A stretch of 64,000 nucleotides of DNA from Streptomyces roseoverticillatus (lineage in GTDB: Bacteria > Actinomycetota > Actinomycetes > Streptomycetales > Streptomycetaceae), in assembly GCF_000719265.1 (NCBI RefSeq), contig NZ_JOFL01000005.1:124001-188000 (forward strand), written 5' to 3'. Position numbers and translations under genes: made by a program. The notes below the pieces were generated by a model. That model did not search any database. It had not been told where the DNA came from and worked only from the letters and a program-made list of their open reading frames with translations. Shown one piece after another: positions 44,687-53,070 of the stretch (position 1 is its first letter; each line of letters opens with the position of its first letter).

Positions 44687-45948
44687 TCTCCGTGTTCGCT
44701 GAAGACAACCGGACGTTCCTCGCCGAGCAGTACGACGTACGCCGCTCGCCCGAGCACGCGCTCGCGGCGCGCGCCGGCAACCAGCTCCTGAGCGACGTGG
44801 GCATGAAGGTCCCCATGCTGCCGTGCCACTTCCGCATCGCCGCGGCGGAGCACGCGGCCCTGGAGCGGGCCACCCGCCTGCTGGCGGACGCCCAGGACAA
44901 GGTGCTCGCGCACCTCTGCGCCACCCTGACCGCCGACGAGCTCGTGGCCATGTTCGAGGTCCGGCCGGAGATGGCCGCCCACGTCGACTGGCCGGCGCTG
45001 CCCTCGTCGGGGCTGCGCATGCTGCGCGCCGACATCATCCCCACCGGCACCGGCTACTGGTTCTGCGAGCTCAACCACTTCTCCGGAGTCGGCGGGGGCG
45101 AGGCCTACCACGCCGCGCACCTGCACGCCGAGGTCCTCGGCCGGCCGGCGACCGGCATCTCCCCGTTCCGGCAGCTCGCCCTGCAGTACGTCACGGAGTG
45201 CCGGCGCGCCGGACTCACCCGCATCGTCGTCCTCGACACGCCGGGGCACCGGGCGCAGGGGTACGGGCAGCACCTGCTGCTGCAGCAGTACATCCGCCGC
45301 ACGGCCCCCGACATCGAGCTCGCCTACCACGACGAACTCACGTATCCCGCGGAGTGGCTGGAGCCCGGCGAGGCCGGGCGCACCCTGATCCACCGCCTGG
45401 TCACGTTCGACGACACCACGGACAACGGCGCGTTCCTGGCCCGGCTGCGGGCCTGCGGGGCCACGCTCTCCTGCATGTTCGAAGCCGAACTGAAGATGCA
45501 CCGCCGCTGGTTCGCCCTCCTCTGCGACCCGGCCCACCACCACCTGCTCACCGCGGAGGAACGGGCGGCCATCGACCAGTACGTGCCGCACACCGCTGTC
45601 GTCGGGCCCGGCGACGTCGACGCGATGGTCGCGGACAAGGACCGCCTGGTGTTCAAGCGCAGCTACCTCTACGGAGGCAAGGGCGTCCTGGCCGGTGACC
45701 AGCACACCGCGGACGAACTGCGCGACCTGCTCACCCGCGACGACGCCACCTGGTACGCCCAGCGCCGCGTCCACGCCTCGACCGTCGGCCTGCCGGGCCC
45801 GGACGGCTCCCCGGTGCCGTACCACCTCGTCCTCGGGATGTACCTCTACGGGGACCGGACGAGCGGGCTGGTGGTGCGGGGTGCGGCGGACTCACCGGTG
45901 GTGAACGGTTCGCGGAGCGCGGGGATGACGTGGGCGTTCGTGGTGTAG
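44683..45948 (+). CDS. Circularly permuted ATP-grasp-like ligase
   Basis: 421 aa from GTG 44683 (overlaps the exporter stop) or GTG 44692. 'LRADIIPTGTGYWFCELNHFSGVGGGEA', 'KDRLVFKRSYLYGGKGVLAGDQ' and the C-terminal 'LYGDRTSGLVVRGAADSPVVNGSRSAG' follow the order seen in circularly permuted ATP-grasp proteins (glutathionylspermidine-synthase type): a nucleotide lysine in a Gly-rich strand, then a metal-site strand. It would join a carboxylate to an amine with ATP, making a peptide bond without an NRPS. Family assignment rests on motif order only. Confidence 0.7.
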   Translation: MISVFAEDNRTFLAEQYDVRRSPEHALAARAGNQLLSDVGMKVPMLPCHFRIAAAEHAALERATRLLADAQDKVLAHLCATLTADELVAMFEVRPEMAAHVDWPALPSSGLRMLRADIIPTGTGYWFCELNHFSGVGGGEAYHAAHLHAEVLGRPATGISPFRQLALQYVTECRRAGLTRIVVLDTPGHRAQGYGQHLLLQQYIRRTAPDIELAYHDELTYPAEWLEPGEAGRTLIHRLVTFDDTTDNGAFLARLRACGATLSCMFEAELKMHRRWFALLCDPAHHHLLTAEERAAIDQYVPHTAVVGPGDVDAMVADKDRLVFKRSYLYGGKGVLAGDQHTADELRDLLTRDDATWYAQRRVHASTVGLPGPDGSPVPYHLVLGMYLYGDRTSGLVVRGAADSPVVNGSRSAGMTWAFVV

Positions 45949-45973
45949 CGGAGGGGGCGCGCGCCGCTGTCGG

Positions 45974-46240
45974 CTACCCGCGTGACGGCGGCCTCCGGGA
46001 AGCGACCACGACATAGCCCACGGCGAGGGCGAGCCCCAGAACCCCGATCCCGACGAAGCCGAGGATTTCGAGGACTCCGGCGCCGGCGGAGATCCCCCCG
46101 ACGGAGCCCACGACGCCGGCCATCGTGCCCAGGATCCCCATGATGAGGGTCCGGTGGTTCCCGAAGAGCACGTGGGAAACGGGCGGATTGCCACCCCGCC
46201 CGGCCGGAGTGTTTCGTCGCTGCATCGATCCGCGCCTCAC
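45974..46240 (-). CDS. Small membrane protein linked to WXG-type genes
   Basis: 88 aa from GTG 46240, whose start overlaps the upstream stop (GTGA); ATG 46225 is an alternative (83 aa). Two Gly/Val-rich membrane helices ('LIMGILGTMAGVVGSVGGISAGAG', 'LEILGFVGIGVLGLALAVGYVVV') with a basic tail. It is translationally coupled to the WXG-like protein. It could be an immunity protein or a membrane partner; nothing more can be read. Confidence 0.65.
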   Translation of the reverse strand: MRRGSMQRRNTPAGRGGNPPVSHVLFGNHRTLIMGILGTMAGVVGSVGGISAGAGVLEILGFVGIGVLGLALAVGYVVVASRRPPSRG

Positions 46241-47274
46241 TTCCAGTGCACCCGCCCGGGATCCTTCGGCGCCATGATCTTCGCATCAGGGCGCTCGGAG
46301 GCGTGCATGGCGGGGGTGTAGGAGAAGTCCAGGCCGGTCGCGACGACAGCTGCGGGGAATCCGAAGACTTTGCCGCCGAACTTTCCTGCCTTGTTCATCA
46401 GCGTGGGCTTGCGGTGCCGCCCGCCACCGCCGGAGGTCTCCATCAGCCAGGCCTCCATGCCCGCCGCGTAGGCCGGCGTGCCGCCGATGAAATACGTCTT
46501 CGCGCTCTCCCAGTCCCGCTTCTGGATGCTGTCGGCACTGTTCATCCAGGACCGGTAGCCGAGGAACTCGGCGGCGGGCTTGATCGTGCTGTTGCCGAAC
46601 TTGCCGTCCGAAGCGTGCTGCATCTTGTACGCGATCTCCTGGTCGGAGAGCAGCTTGAGCGAGATCTTCTTGTCGCTCTCCCGGCCCTCCTGCCGCCGCA
46701 TCCGCCGCGCGTCCGCGAGGCCGGTCGGAGCGGTGGGCAGAAAACCGATGTCGTAGCTCTGCTTCATGCTCCGCAGCGCCCAGCTCAGCGTCTCGTCGGT
46801 CTCCCGGGCGTCTTCGAGGGCCTGCCGCGTCCGCTCCTTGTAGGACCTGATGGAGGGCTCGTACGCCTTGCGCAGGTGCTCCAGGTCCTCGGGCTTCACC
46901 TTCGCGGTGTCCACATGGACGGAACCGTCGTCCGTGTTCAAGGACAGGTGCTCGTGGCCGGCCAGTTCCGTGGCGATGCCGTCGAGTTCCTTCTTCGCGG
47001 AACGGAACGACTCCAGGCAGCTGTTGAGGAAGTCGTGGACGCTGTGCGCTTCCTGCTCCGCATTCGCCAGCTGGAAGGACAGACCGGTGATGGCCGTGGA
47101 TGCGGCCTGTGCCGACTCTCCCTGCCAGTCCGACTCCTGGAGTCCTTTGGCAACCTCGGTACGGAAGGTCCGGCCCGCGTCATGAACGCGCTTGGGCAGT
47201 TTCCCCCAGGCGCCCACCGCGGAAGAGAGCTTCTCCAGATTCACGTGCCTGAGGTCCCTGTAGGTCAAGGACAT
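46237..47274 (-). CDS. WXG/LXG-like type VII-associated protein
   Basis: 345 aa. The first ~130 residues are helical with 'LQESDWQGESAQAAS' (a W-x-G turn) and coiled-coil sequence ('ESFRSAKKELDGIATELAGHEHL'), as in WXG100/LXG proteins that pair for ESX-type export. The C-terminal ~150 residues contain 'LGYRSWMNSADSIQKRDWESAKTYFIGGTPAYAAGMEAWLME' and a Gly/His/Lys-rich stretch of unknown function. There is no catalytic motif I recognise. The N-terminal helical hairpin plus unknown C-terminus is the layout of polymorphic effectors, but function is unproven. Confidence 0.7.
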   Translation of the reverse strand: MSLTYRDLRHVNLEKLSSAVGAWGKLPKRVHDAGRTFRTEVAKGLQESDWQGESAQAASTAITGLSFQLANAEQEAHSVHDFLNSCLESFRSAKKELDGIATELAGHEHLSLNTDDGSVHVDTAKVKPEDLEHLRKAYEPSIRSYKERTRQALEDARETDETLSWALRSMKQSYDIGFLPTAPTGLADARRMRRQEGRESDKKISLKLLSDQEIAYKMQHASDGKFGNSTIKPAAEFLGYRSWMNSADSIQKRDWESAKTYFIGGTPAYAAGMEAWLMETSGGGGRHRKPTLMNKAGKFGGKVFGFPAAVVATGLDFSYTPAMHASERPDAKIMAPKDPGRVHWK

Positions 47275-47290
47275 GGTGCGGTTGTTCCCC

Positions 47291-47340
47291 CTCGGACTCG
47301 GCTCGGACTCGGACTCGGACTGAGACTCGGGCTCGGGCTC
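47291..47340. repeat. Short tandem CTCGGA/CTCGGG repeat between WXG-like genes
   Basis: About eight degenerate 6-base units of CTCGGAC or CTCGGGC type occupy the gap between the two WXG-like genes. Nothing else is seen in the gap; it may vary in length by slippage. Confidence 0.7.
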
Positions 47341-47779
47341 AGATGATGTCGCCGGGCTTGTACGTGTAGCGGGTCTCCTGCAGGCCCTGCTTCACCTGCT
47401 TGTCCGTGTGCCCGAAGGAGCCGGCCGCCGCTCGCAGGGCCTTCGCCAGCCCTTCCTCGCCGATCTGCCCCGCCACGTATGAGGCCCCCTTCTTCCAGGA
47501 ATCGGCGAATTCACCGAACGCCCCGCTGCAAGCGAACCCCGTCAACGACCCCGAAACGTCGGACGTCTTCGACACCGCGTCCTTGTGCGCTTCCCTGAAT
47601 TCCTTGGCGGCCTTGTTCTCGGCCTTGTCCGCGCGATCGCGCAACAACGCGGCCGTCACGTGAAGCTTCCCCCGTCCTTCAGCACCCGCGCCGCCACCCG
47701 CACCGTCGAGCCGCATGCGCGGGGCGTGCTCGGCCTTGGCCTCGGCGACAAGCCGCCCCCATTCCTCCTCAAACGACAT
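47339..47779 (-). CDS. Small helical WXG-like protein
   Basis: 146 aa. Predominantly helical, with 'LHVTAALLRDRADKAENKAAKEFREAHKDAV' and 'FADSWKKGASYVAGQIGEEGLAKAL', resembling an ESX-type partner of the next gene. It lacks a perfect WXG but has the conserved length-scale and the SWKKG turn. It is the first gene of a three-gene minus-strand unit (WXG-like, WXG/LXG-like, membrane protein). Confidence 0.7.
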   Translation of the reverse strand: MSFEEEWGRLVAEAKAEHAPRMRLDGAGGGAGAEGRGKLHVTAALLRDRADKAENKAAKEFREAHKDAVSKTSDVSGSLTGFACSGAFGEFADSWKKGASYVAGQIGEEGLAKALRAAAGSFGHTDKQVKQGLQETRYTYKPGDII

Positions 47780-48143
47780 CCCCTACCCCCAAGTGATAGA
47801 TACCCCCCAAGCACGCTACCAACGTGCGGCCGAGGGGTATGTGACGCAGCTGTCACGGCGGGCGAAATCTCGTTAAGGCCCCGTCAAATGAGGTGCGCCG
47901 GCCCCTGGGGCCAGGTGGCGGCCCTCCGTCCCTCACCCGGATGGGCAACTCAACGACGCTGACCACTCCTTCGCAGGAGCGCGCCCCAACGGCATCGTCG
48001 TTCCCGCCCAGTTGGGGACGTTTCTCCCCACGCGCCCCCCAAACTGGATCAACTCCCCCTAGAGGCGGCAATCATCCACGATGGCACCGAAAGGTCGGGG
48101 AACCCCCCGTACCCACGTCAACAGTTATGACTCGGAGGAGAAC
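47780..48143. other. Divergent intergenic region
   Basis: 364 bases between the WXG-like unit and a small secreted protein. It has an inverted repeat GTGAC-GCAGCT-GTCAC (47841-47856), a possible operator. Reading frames inside are short and biased by GC; I see no gene. Confidence 0.5.
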
Positions 48144-48551
48144 GTGACGTTCCTGAGGAACGCCGCAGCTGCCGCGGCGATCGCCATCACGGCGGTCGCC
48201 GGCCTCGCCGCACCGGCCGGCGCCGACCCGGTGCCCAACACCGCCGACGCCCAGGCGACCAGCACCGACGGACAGAGCAAGACCAGCACCGCGGGCGTGG
48301 CGTCGGCCGCGGCCAACACCCCGGTCCAGCGCGCCTCGAGCTCCACCGAACGTGAGCTGGCCGCGAACTGCTGGAACGGCCGCACGGACGGCGGCCGAAA
48401 CTTCTTCATGACGTGCAACGGCACCTCGTACCACGTGTACGTGGACTGCACGGACGGCCGCCACCTGTTCCCGGAGACCTTCTCCGGCCAGTGGGACTTC
48501 CGCCTGACCTGCCCCGCCGGGACCCGGGCCGTGTGGGGCGGCAGCTGGTAA
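48144..48551 (+). CDS. Small secreted protein
   Basis: 135 aa from GTG 48144 (GGAGGAG upstream). A signal peptide (~1-30, 'AIAITAVAGLAAPAGA') is followed by a Ser/Thr/Ala-rich linker and a short conserved-looking C-terminus with four cysteines ('ANCWNGRTDGG', 'FMTCNGTSYHVYVDCTDGRH', 'FRLTCPAGTRAVWGGSW') that could form two disulfides. I do not recognise the family. It ends at a strong hairpin. Confidence 0.7.
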   Translation: MTFLRNAAAAAAIAITAVAGLAAPAGADPVPNTADAQATSTDGQSKTSTAGVASAAANTPVQRASSSTERELAANCWNGRTDGGRNFFMTCNGTSYHVYVDCTDGRHLFPETFSGQWDFRLTCPAGTRAVWGGSW

Positions 48552-48558
48552 CACACCA

Positions 48559-48592
48559 CATCGGCCGGGCGCCACGGGGCGCCCGGCCGATG
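48559..48592. terminator. Perfect 15-bp hairpin after the secreted-protein gene
   Basis: Inverted repeat with arms 48559-48573 and 48578-48592 and loop ACGG, 8 bases after the stop at 48551. It sits between convergent genes and could serve both strands. Confidence 0.85.
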
Positions 48593-48627
48593 GCCCCGGC
48601 GGCGCGCGCCTCGGGGGATACGACGGA

Positions 48628-48655
48628 GCCCCTCTCCCGGTGACAGGAGAGGGGC
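48628..48655. terminator. Second hairpin between convergent genes
   Basis: Perfect 10-bp inverted repeat GCCCCTCTCC / GGAGAGGGGC with an 8-base loop, 8 bases beyond the stop of the minus-strand gene 48663-49064. Likely its terminator. Confidence 0.75.
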
Positions 48656-48662
48656 CGCGGGG

Positions 48663-49064
48663 TCACTTTTTCCGGCGCTTGCGGGGCGCGGGAATGGCCG
48701 GTGCCTCGGTCTCGCGGGCGGCAGTGAAGAAGGGCGCCATGACCTCCTCGTACTGCTTCAGGGACTCGGACCCCAGGTCGATCTCGAGCCACTTGGGCAC
48801 CTGGATTTCCCTGATCTCCGTCACCGGGGAACCGTCCTCATCCACCTCCCCGGTCAGGTCCTCCATTTCCTCGGTGACCGTCACGGCGAACTTGACCGTG
48901 GTCAGATTGTCGGTCACCTCGGGCGCGAGGTCATCGAAATCGATCCGCTGAACGAAAATCGGCGTCGTGATCGTCTGACCACCGACCTCGATCGTCTTCA
49001 CTCCTTCTTCCACGCCGGGCTGACCCTTGTGGGATTCGTCTACCTCAATGAATTTGGTGCCCAT
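48663..49064 (-). CDS. Lsr2-like protein lacking an evident DNA-binding domain
   Basis: 133 aa. 'VTVTEEMEDLTGEVDEDGSPVTEIREIQVPKWLEIDLGSESLKQYEEVMAPFFTAAR' resembles the N-terminal dimerisation module of Lsr2 (strand, 'EIDLS'-type turn, helix ending in 'AAR'), but it is embedded in a longer N-terminal beta-rich region and the C-terminus is only a short basic tail 'APRKRRKK'. No Lsr2 'AT-hook-like' RGR motif is present. It may modulate a genuine Lsr2 by mixed dimers, or simply be a convergent fold; the similarity is modest. Confidence 0.55.
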   Translation of the reverse strand: MGTKFIEVDESHKGQPGVEEGVKTIEVGGQTITTPIFVQRIDFDDLAPEVTDNLTTVKFAVTVTEEMEDLTGEVDEDGSPVTEIREIQVPKWLEIDLGSESLKQYEEVMAPFFTAARETEAPAIPAPRKRRKK

Positions 49065-49204
49065 GGACGGCGCCTCTCCTCTTTGCTGGTGTGCGAGTAA
49101 AGTCTAGTGGAGAAAGGGTTGTTGACGCCAATTCAGGGAGAGCTGACCTATCGTCACACAGATGTCGTCGGCGGATCTCCGGTGACCGGATATGGAGTCT
49201 CGAC

Positions 49205-49246
49205 GAAAGGCGCCTGATGGACAAATGGCCGGTTCGGGCGCCTTTC
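49205..49246 (-). terminator. Hairpin downstream of the aldehyde dehydrogenase
   Basis: Inverted repeat GAAAGGCGCC / GGCGCCTTTC with a 22-base loop, 9 bases beyond the dehydrogenase stop. Probable terminator of that gene. Confidence 0.65.
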
Positions 49247-49254
49247 TCATGCCG

Positions 49255-50778
49255 CTAGAAGAAGCCCAGCTTCTTCGGGGAGTACGAGACGAGCAAGTTC
49301 TTCGTCTGCTGGTAGTGGTCCAGCATCATTTTGTGGCCCTCGCGGCCTATGCCTGACTGCTTGTAGCCGCCGAAGGCGGCGTGGGCCGGGTAGGCGTGGT
49401 AGCAGTTGGTCCAGACGCGGCCGGCCTGGATGGCTCGGCCGGCGCGGTAGGCCGTGGTGCCGTTGCGGGTCCAGACGCCGGCGCCCAGGCCGTAGAGCGT
49501 GTCGTTGGCGATCGAGATCGCGTCGTCGAAGCCGGTGAAGGGTGTTACCGCTACTACCGGGCCGAAGATCTCCTCCTGGAAGACGCGCATGTCGTTGCGG
49601 CCTTCGAGGATCGTGGGCTGGACGTAGTAGCCGCCGGCCAGTTCGCCGCCGAGGTCGGCGCGGTGGCCGCCGGTGAGGGTGCGGGTGCCTTCCTGGCGGC
49701 CGATGTCGAGGTAGGAGAGGATCTTCTCCAGCTGGTCGTTGGAGGCCTGGGCGCCGATCATCGTGGCGGTGTCCAGGGGGTGGCCCGGGACGATCTGTTC
49801 GGTGCGGGCTTTCGCTGCCTCCAGGAAGGCCGCGTAGTGGCCCTGCTGGATGAGGGCCCGGGACGGGCAGGTGCAGACCTCGCCCTGGTTGAGGGCGAAC
49901 ATGGTGAAGCCTTCGAGGGCCTTGTCCAGGAAGTCGTCGTCCGCGGCGGAGACGTCGTCGAAGAAGATGTTCGGGCTCTTGCCGCCGAGTTCGAGGGTGA
50001 CCGGCTTCAGGTTCTCCGAGGCGTACTGCATGATCAGGCGGCCCGTGGTCGTCTCACCGGTGAAGGCGATCTTCGCCACGCGGGGGCTCGACGCCAGGGG
50101 CTTGCCCGCCTCGGCGCCGAAGCCGTTGACGATGTTGACCACGCCCGGCGGGAGGAGGTCGGCCACCAGCTCCATCCACACGTGGATCGAGGCCGGGGTC
50201 TGCTCCGCCGGTTTGAGGACGACCGCGTTGCCCGCCGCCAGGGCCGGGGCGAGCTTCCACGCCGCCATCAGGATCGGGAAGTTCCACGGGATGATCTGGG
50301 CGACGACGCCCAGCGGCTCGTGGAAGTGGTACGCGACCGTGTCCGCGTCGATCTCCGACAGGCCGCCCTCCTGGGCGCGGATCGCGCCCGCGAAGTAGCG
50401 GAAGTGGTCGATCGCGAGCGGGATGTCGGCGGCGAGGGTCTCGCGGACGGGCTTGCCGTTCTCCCAGGATTCGGCGACCGCGAGCGCCTCCAGGTGCTGC
50501 TCCATGCGGTCCGCGACGCGGTTCAGCACGGCGGCCCGCTCGGCCACGGGGGTGCGGCCCCAGGCCGGGGCGGCCGCGTGCGCCGCGTCCAGGGCGCGTT
50601 CGACGTCCTCGGCGGTGCCCCGGGCGATCTCGGTGAACGGCTGCCCGTTCACCGGCGTCGGGTTCTCGAAGTAGCCGCCCTGCTTGGGCGGTACGTACTC
50701 GCCGCCGATCCAGTGGTCGTAGCGCGGGCGGTACGAGACCACCGCGTCGGGGGAGCCGGGGCTGGCGTAGCGAGGCAT
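49255..50778 (-). CDS. NAD-dependent aldehyde dehydrogenase (acetaldehyde type)
   Basis: 507 aa, standard length for the ExaC/AldA group. '[32 protein letters not shown]' (cofactor region), '[12 protein letters not shown]' (general-base Glu) and '[15 protein letters not shown]' (catalytic Cys) are intact. It oxidises acetaldehyde or a similar aldehyde to the acid. The upstream GAF-domain regulator, 115 bases away on the same strand, is the usual activator arrangement for this enzyme in actinobacteria. Confidence 0.93.
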   Translation of the reverse strand: MPRYASPGSPDAVVSYRPRYDHWIGGEYVPPKQGGYFENPTPVNGQPFTEIARGTAEDVERALDAAHAAAPAWGRTPVAERAAVLNRVADRMEQHLEALAVAESWENGKPVRETLAADIPLAIDHFRYFAGAIRAQEGGLSEIDADTVAYHFHEPLGVVAQIIPWNFPILMAAWKLAPALAAGNAVVLKPAEQTPASIHVWMELVADLLPPGVVNIVNGFGAEAGKPLASSPRVAKIAFTGETTTGRLIMQYASENLKPVTLELGGKSPNIFFDDVSAADDDFLDKALEGFTMFALNQGEVCTCPSRALIQQGHYAAFLEAAKARTEQIVPGHPLDTATMIGAQASNDQLEKILSYLDIGRQEGTRTLTGGHRADLGGELAGGYYVQPTILEGRNDMRVFQEEIFGPVVAVTPFTGFDDAISIANDTLYGLGAGVWTRNGTTAYRAGRAIQAGRVWTNCYHAYPAHAAFGGYKQSGIGREGHKMMLDHYQQTKNLLVSYSPKKLGFF

Positions 50779-50893
50779 GGGGACGGCCTTCCCTTCCGGG
50801 TTCCGGTTTGCTGCCGGTCTGCTGCTGATCTACCGGCGTCCGCTTCCTGTGCGGGCGGCGGCGACCGGCAGGAGCTCCAGGGCGCTCAGGACG

Positions 50894-52300
50894 CTAGGGC
50901 CGGGGACGTTGCGTGAACGTTGCCCGGTCGGCAGACAGGCCCGGCGCCGCGGCCCGTACCCCCGGCGCCCCGGTTCCTCCGCCCCGCGCCGCCGCCCGTA
51001 AGCCCGCCGCCCCCGCCCGTACGCCCGGAGCCGCGCCCCCTGCGCCCGGCCCTCCCGGCGCGTACAGCTCCCGTAACCTCCGTGCCTCCGCCGCCACCCC
51101 GCCCCGCTGCGGCGCGCTCGCCGGCAACGCCGCCAGCAGTCTCTCCCACACCTCCAGGTCCTCCTCGCCCCACGCGCTGTCCGCCCACAGCTGCAGCGCC
51201 CATGCGTCCCCGCAACTCAGCACCGCCCGCCGCAGCCGCCCCTCCACCACCCGCCGCACCCGGCACACCCCCGGCGCCTCGGAGGAAGGCAGCAGAGGCC
51301 CGTCGTACGAGCGGAGCGCCCCGCGCACGTCGCCCGCCGCCAGCTCCCGCTCCACCCGTGCGACGTCCGTCGCGACGGGCGCGCACAGCCGGTACGGGCG
51401 CGAGCCGAGCAGCGGTCCCACCAGCCGCCGCAGCCGCGACAGCTCGGCGCGCAGCGTCACCGGCGGCACGAGGCGCTCCCCGTACAGCGCCGTCGCCAGC
51501 TGATCCCCGGTCAGCCCTTCGGGGTGCGCGGCCAGCAGGACGAGGATCTCGCTGTGCCGCCGGCCCAGGTGCACCCGGCGGCCGTCCGCCGTCGCCAGGA
51601 CCGCCTCGTCACGGCCGAGGGCCGACAGGAACGGCCCTGTCCCGGCGCCGGCCGCCAGTCTCGCCTCGGCCGCCAGCGCGGTCGCCCGGACCAGCGCCAG
51701 GCTGTGCGGAACGGCGAGCTGGTCGCCGCCGGTGAGGTCCACCGCGCCCAGCAGCCGCCCGGTCCGCGGATCGTGCACGGGCGCCGCCGCGCACGACCAC
51801 GGCTGGACCGCGCGGTTGTAGTGCTCGGTGGCGAAGATCTGCACGGCGTGGTCGAGGGCGAGGGCCGTACCGGGCGCGTTCGTGCCCGCGTGCCGCTCGT
51901 CCCAGCGGGCACCGGCGACGAAGTTCATGGCCTCGGCCCGGCTCCGTACGCCCCGGTGCCCCTCGACCCACAGCATCCGGCCGTACGCGTCGCAGACCGC
52001 GAGCAGGTGCGCCCCGTCGTCGGCGATCGTGCCGAGCAGCTCTCTGAAGAGCGGCATGACGGAGGCCAGCGGGTGCGCCCGCCGGTACTCCTCCAGCTCC
52101 GCGCCGTCCAGCTCGACCGGTGCCAGGAAGTCGGCCGCGGGCAGCGCGGCCGCCGACCGCCGCCACGAGCCGGCGACCACCGGGCGGACGCCCGCCCCCA
52201 CCGTGCCTCCGGTCACGAACTCCTCGTGCGCGCCGCGGACCGTACGGCTCCGCTCGGCAGGGTCGTCGCCGGTACCCATCGCCGGCCAGGAATCGGCCAC
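50894..52300 (-). CDS. GAF-domain transcriptional regulator with C-terminal winged helix
   Basis: 468 aa from GTG 52300 (GGAGGG upstream); the open frame extends to 52372. The N-terminal half is GAF-like ('AVCDAYGRMLWVEGH', 'APGTALALDHAVQIFATEHYN', 'AVDLTGGDQLAV'), as in AcoR-type activators but without the AAA+ domain. The second half has an OmpR/SARP-like winged helix ('HSEILVLLAAHPEGLTGDQLATALYG', 'LRAELSRLRRLVG'). A C-terminal Ala/Gly/Pro-rich tail follows. It probably senses an aldehyde, alcohol or acetoin and controls the downstream aldehyde dehydrogenase. Confidence 0.82.
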   Translation of the reverse strand: MADSWPAMGTGDDPAERSRTVRGAHEEFVTGGTVGAGVRPVVAGSWRRSAAALPAADFLAPVELDGAELEEYRRAHPLASVMPLFRELLGTIADDGAHLLAVCDAYGRMLWVEGHRGVRSRAEAMNFVAGARWDERHAGTNAPGTALALDHAVQIFATEHYNRAVQPWSCAAAPVHDPRTGRLLGAVDLTGGDQLAVPHSLALVRATALAAEARLAAGAGTGPFLSALGRDEAVLATADGRRVHLGRRHSEILVLLAAHPEGLTGDQLATALYGERLVPPVTLRAELSRLRRLVGPLLGSRPYRLCAPVATDVARVERELAAGDVRGALRSYDGPLLPSSEAPGVCRVRRVVEGRLRRAVLSCGDAWALQLWADSAWGEEDLEVWERLLAALPASAPQRGGVAAEARRLRELYAPGGPGAGGAAPGVRAGAAGLRAAARGGGTGAPGVRAAAPGLSADRATFTQRPRP

Positions 52301-52404
52301 CTGGTCCCTCCTCACGTGCAGTTCCGGGGCTTGCGGTGCGGGCCGCGCCGCCACGACGCTTCCCTTACCCATCGGACACGAACGGAAGAGACGAAGAAAC
52401 AGTC

Positions 52405-52794
52405 ATGCAGAAAGCGCAGAAAGTCCTGCTCGACATCCTTGAGCGCACCGCCGCCGCCTACATCACCACCTTCCTCGGTCTCCTCCTCGCCGACGGGTTC
52501 GACCTCACTGACGTCTCCGCCCTCAAGGCCGCGGCCATCGCCGCCCTGCCCGCCGCCCTCTCGGTGATCAAGGGCGCGATAGGCACCCGCTTCGGTGACA
52601 AGGGCAGCGCGGCCTGGCTGCCGGGCAGCGGTCGCATCCGCGGTCGCGGCCGCAAGCCCCGCAAGGCGGCGGCAGAAGACCCGAAGACCACGAAGACCAC
52701 AGGGGCCGGGGGGACCACGGAGGCTGCGAAGGCCGCCAAGGCGACGGAGGCCGGCGCGGCCACGGACCGCTCCACCGGCACGACCGGAGGCTGA
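52405..52794 (+). CDS. Holin-like small membrane protein
   Basis: 129 aa from ATG 52405. 'ERTAAAYITTFLGLLLADGFDLTDVSALKAAAIAALPAALSVIKGAIG' resembles r1t-type phage holins (one or two helices with an intervening 'DGFDL' turn), followed by a Lys/Arg- and Thr/Ala-rich hydrophilic tail. Such holin-like genes are common, isolated and of unknown function in Streptomyces; no endolysin or phage gene is adjacent, so prophage origin is not supported. Confidence 0.65.
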   Translation: MQKAQKVLLDILERTAAAYITTFLGLLLADGFDLTDVSALKAAAIAALPAALSVIKGAIGTRFGDKGSAAWLPGSGRIRGRGRKPRKAAAEDPKTTKTTGAGGTTEAAKAAKATEAGAATDRSTGTTGG

Positions 52795-53070
52795 TCGTTC
52801 ACACGGGGTGTGAGCCGCGCACCCGCGATCGCCCCCGCACACACGCTCCCGCGCGCGCCCGTACCGCGCTTGACTCGGTTCTGCGAGTCCCAATGGAGCG
52901 ACGGGACCCCCGGGCCGTCGGTCCTTCCCCCGAGCCGGCGACCCACCCGCCTCGTACCGCCGGGCGGACGGTACGGGGCGGGCCCGTGCGCCCGTGCGGG
53001 GGGTTCGCACGGGCGTCAGTGCGCACCCCGCCGCCGCGCCGCGCGGCGCGGATGCAACGATGTCCACGTC

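Noticed and set aside
52405..52794. Prophage remnant suggested by the holin-like gene
   Set aside because: No endolysin, capsid, integrase or att-like repeat is near; holin-like genes occur singly in Streptomyces chromosomes.
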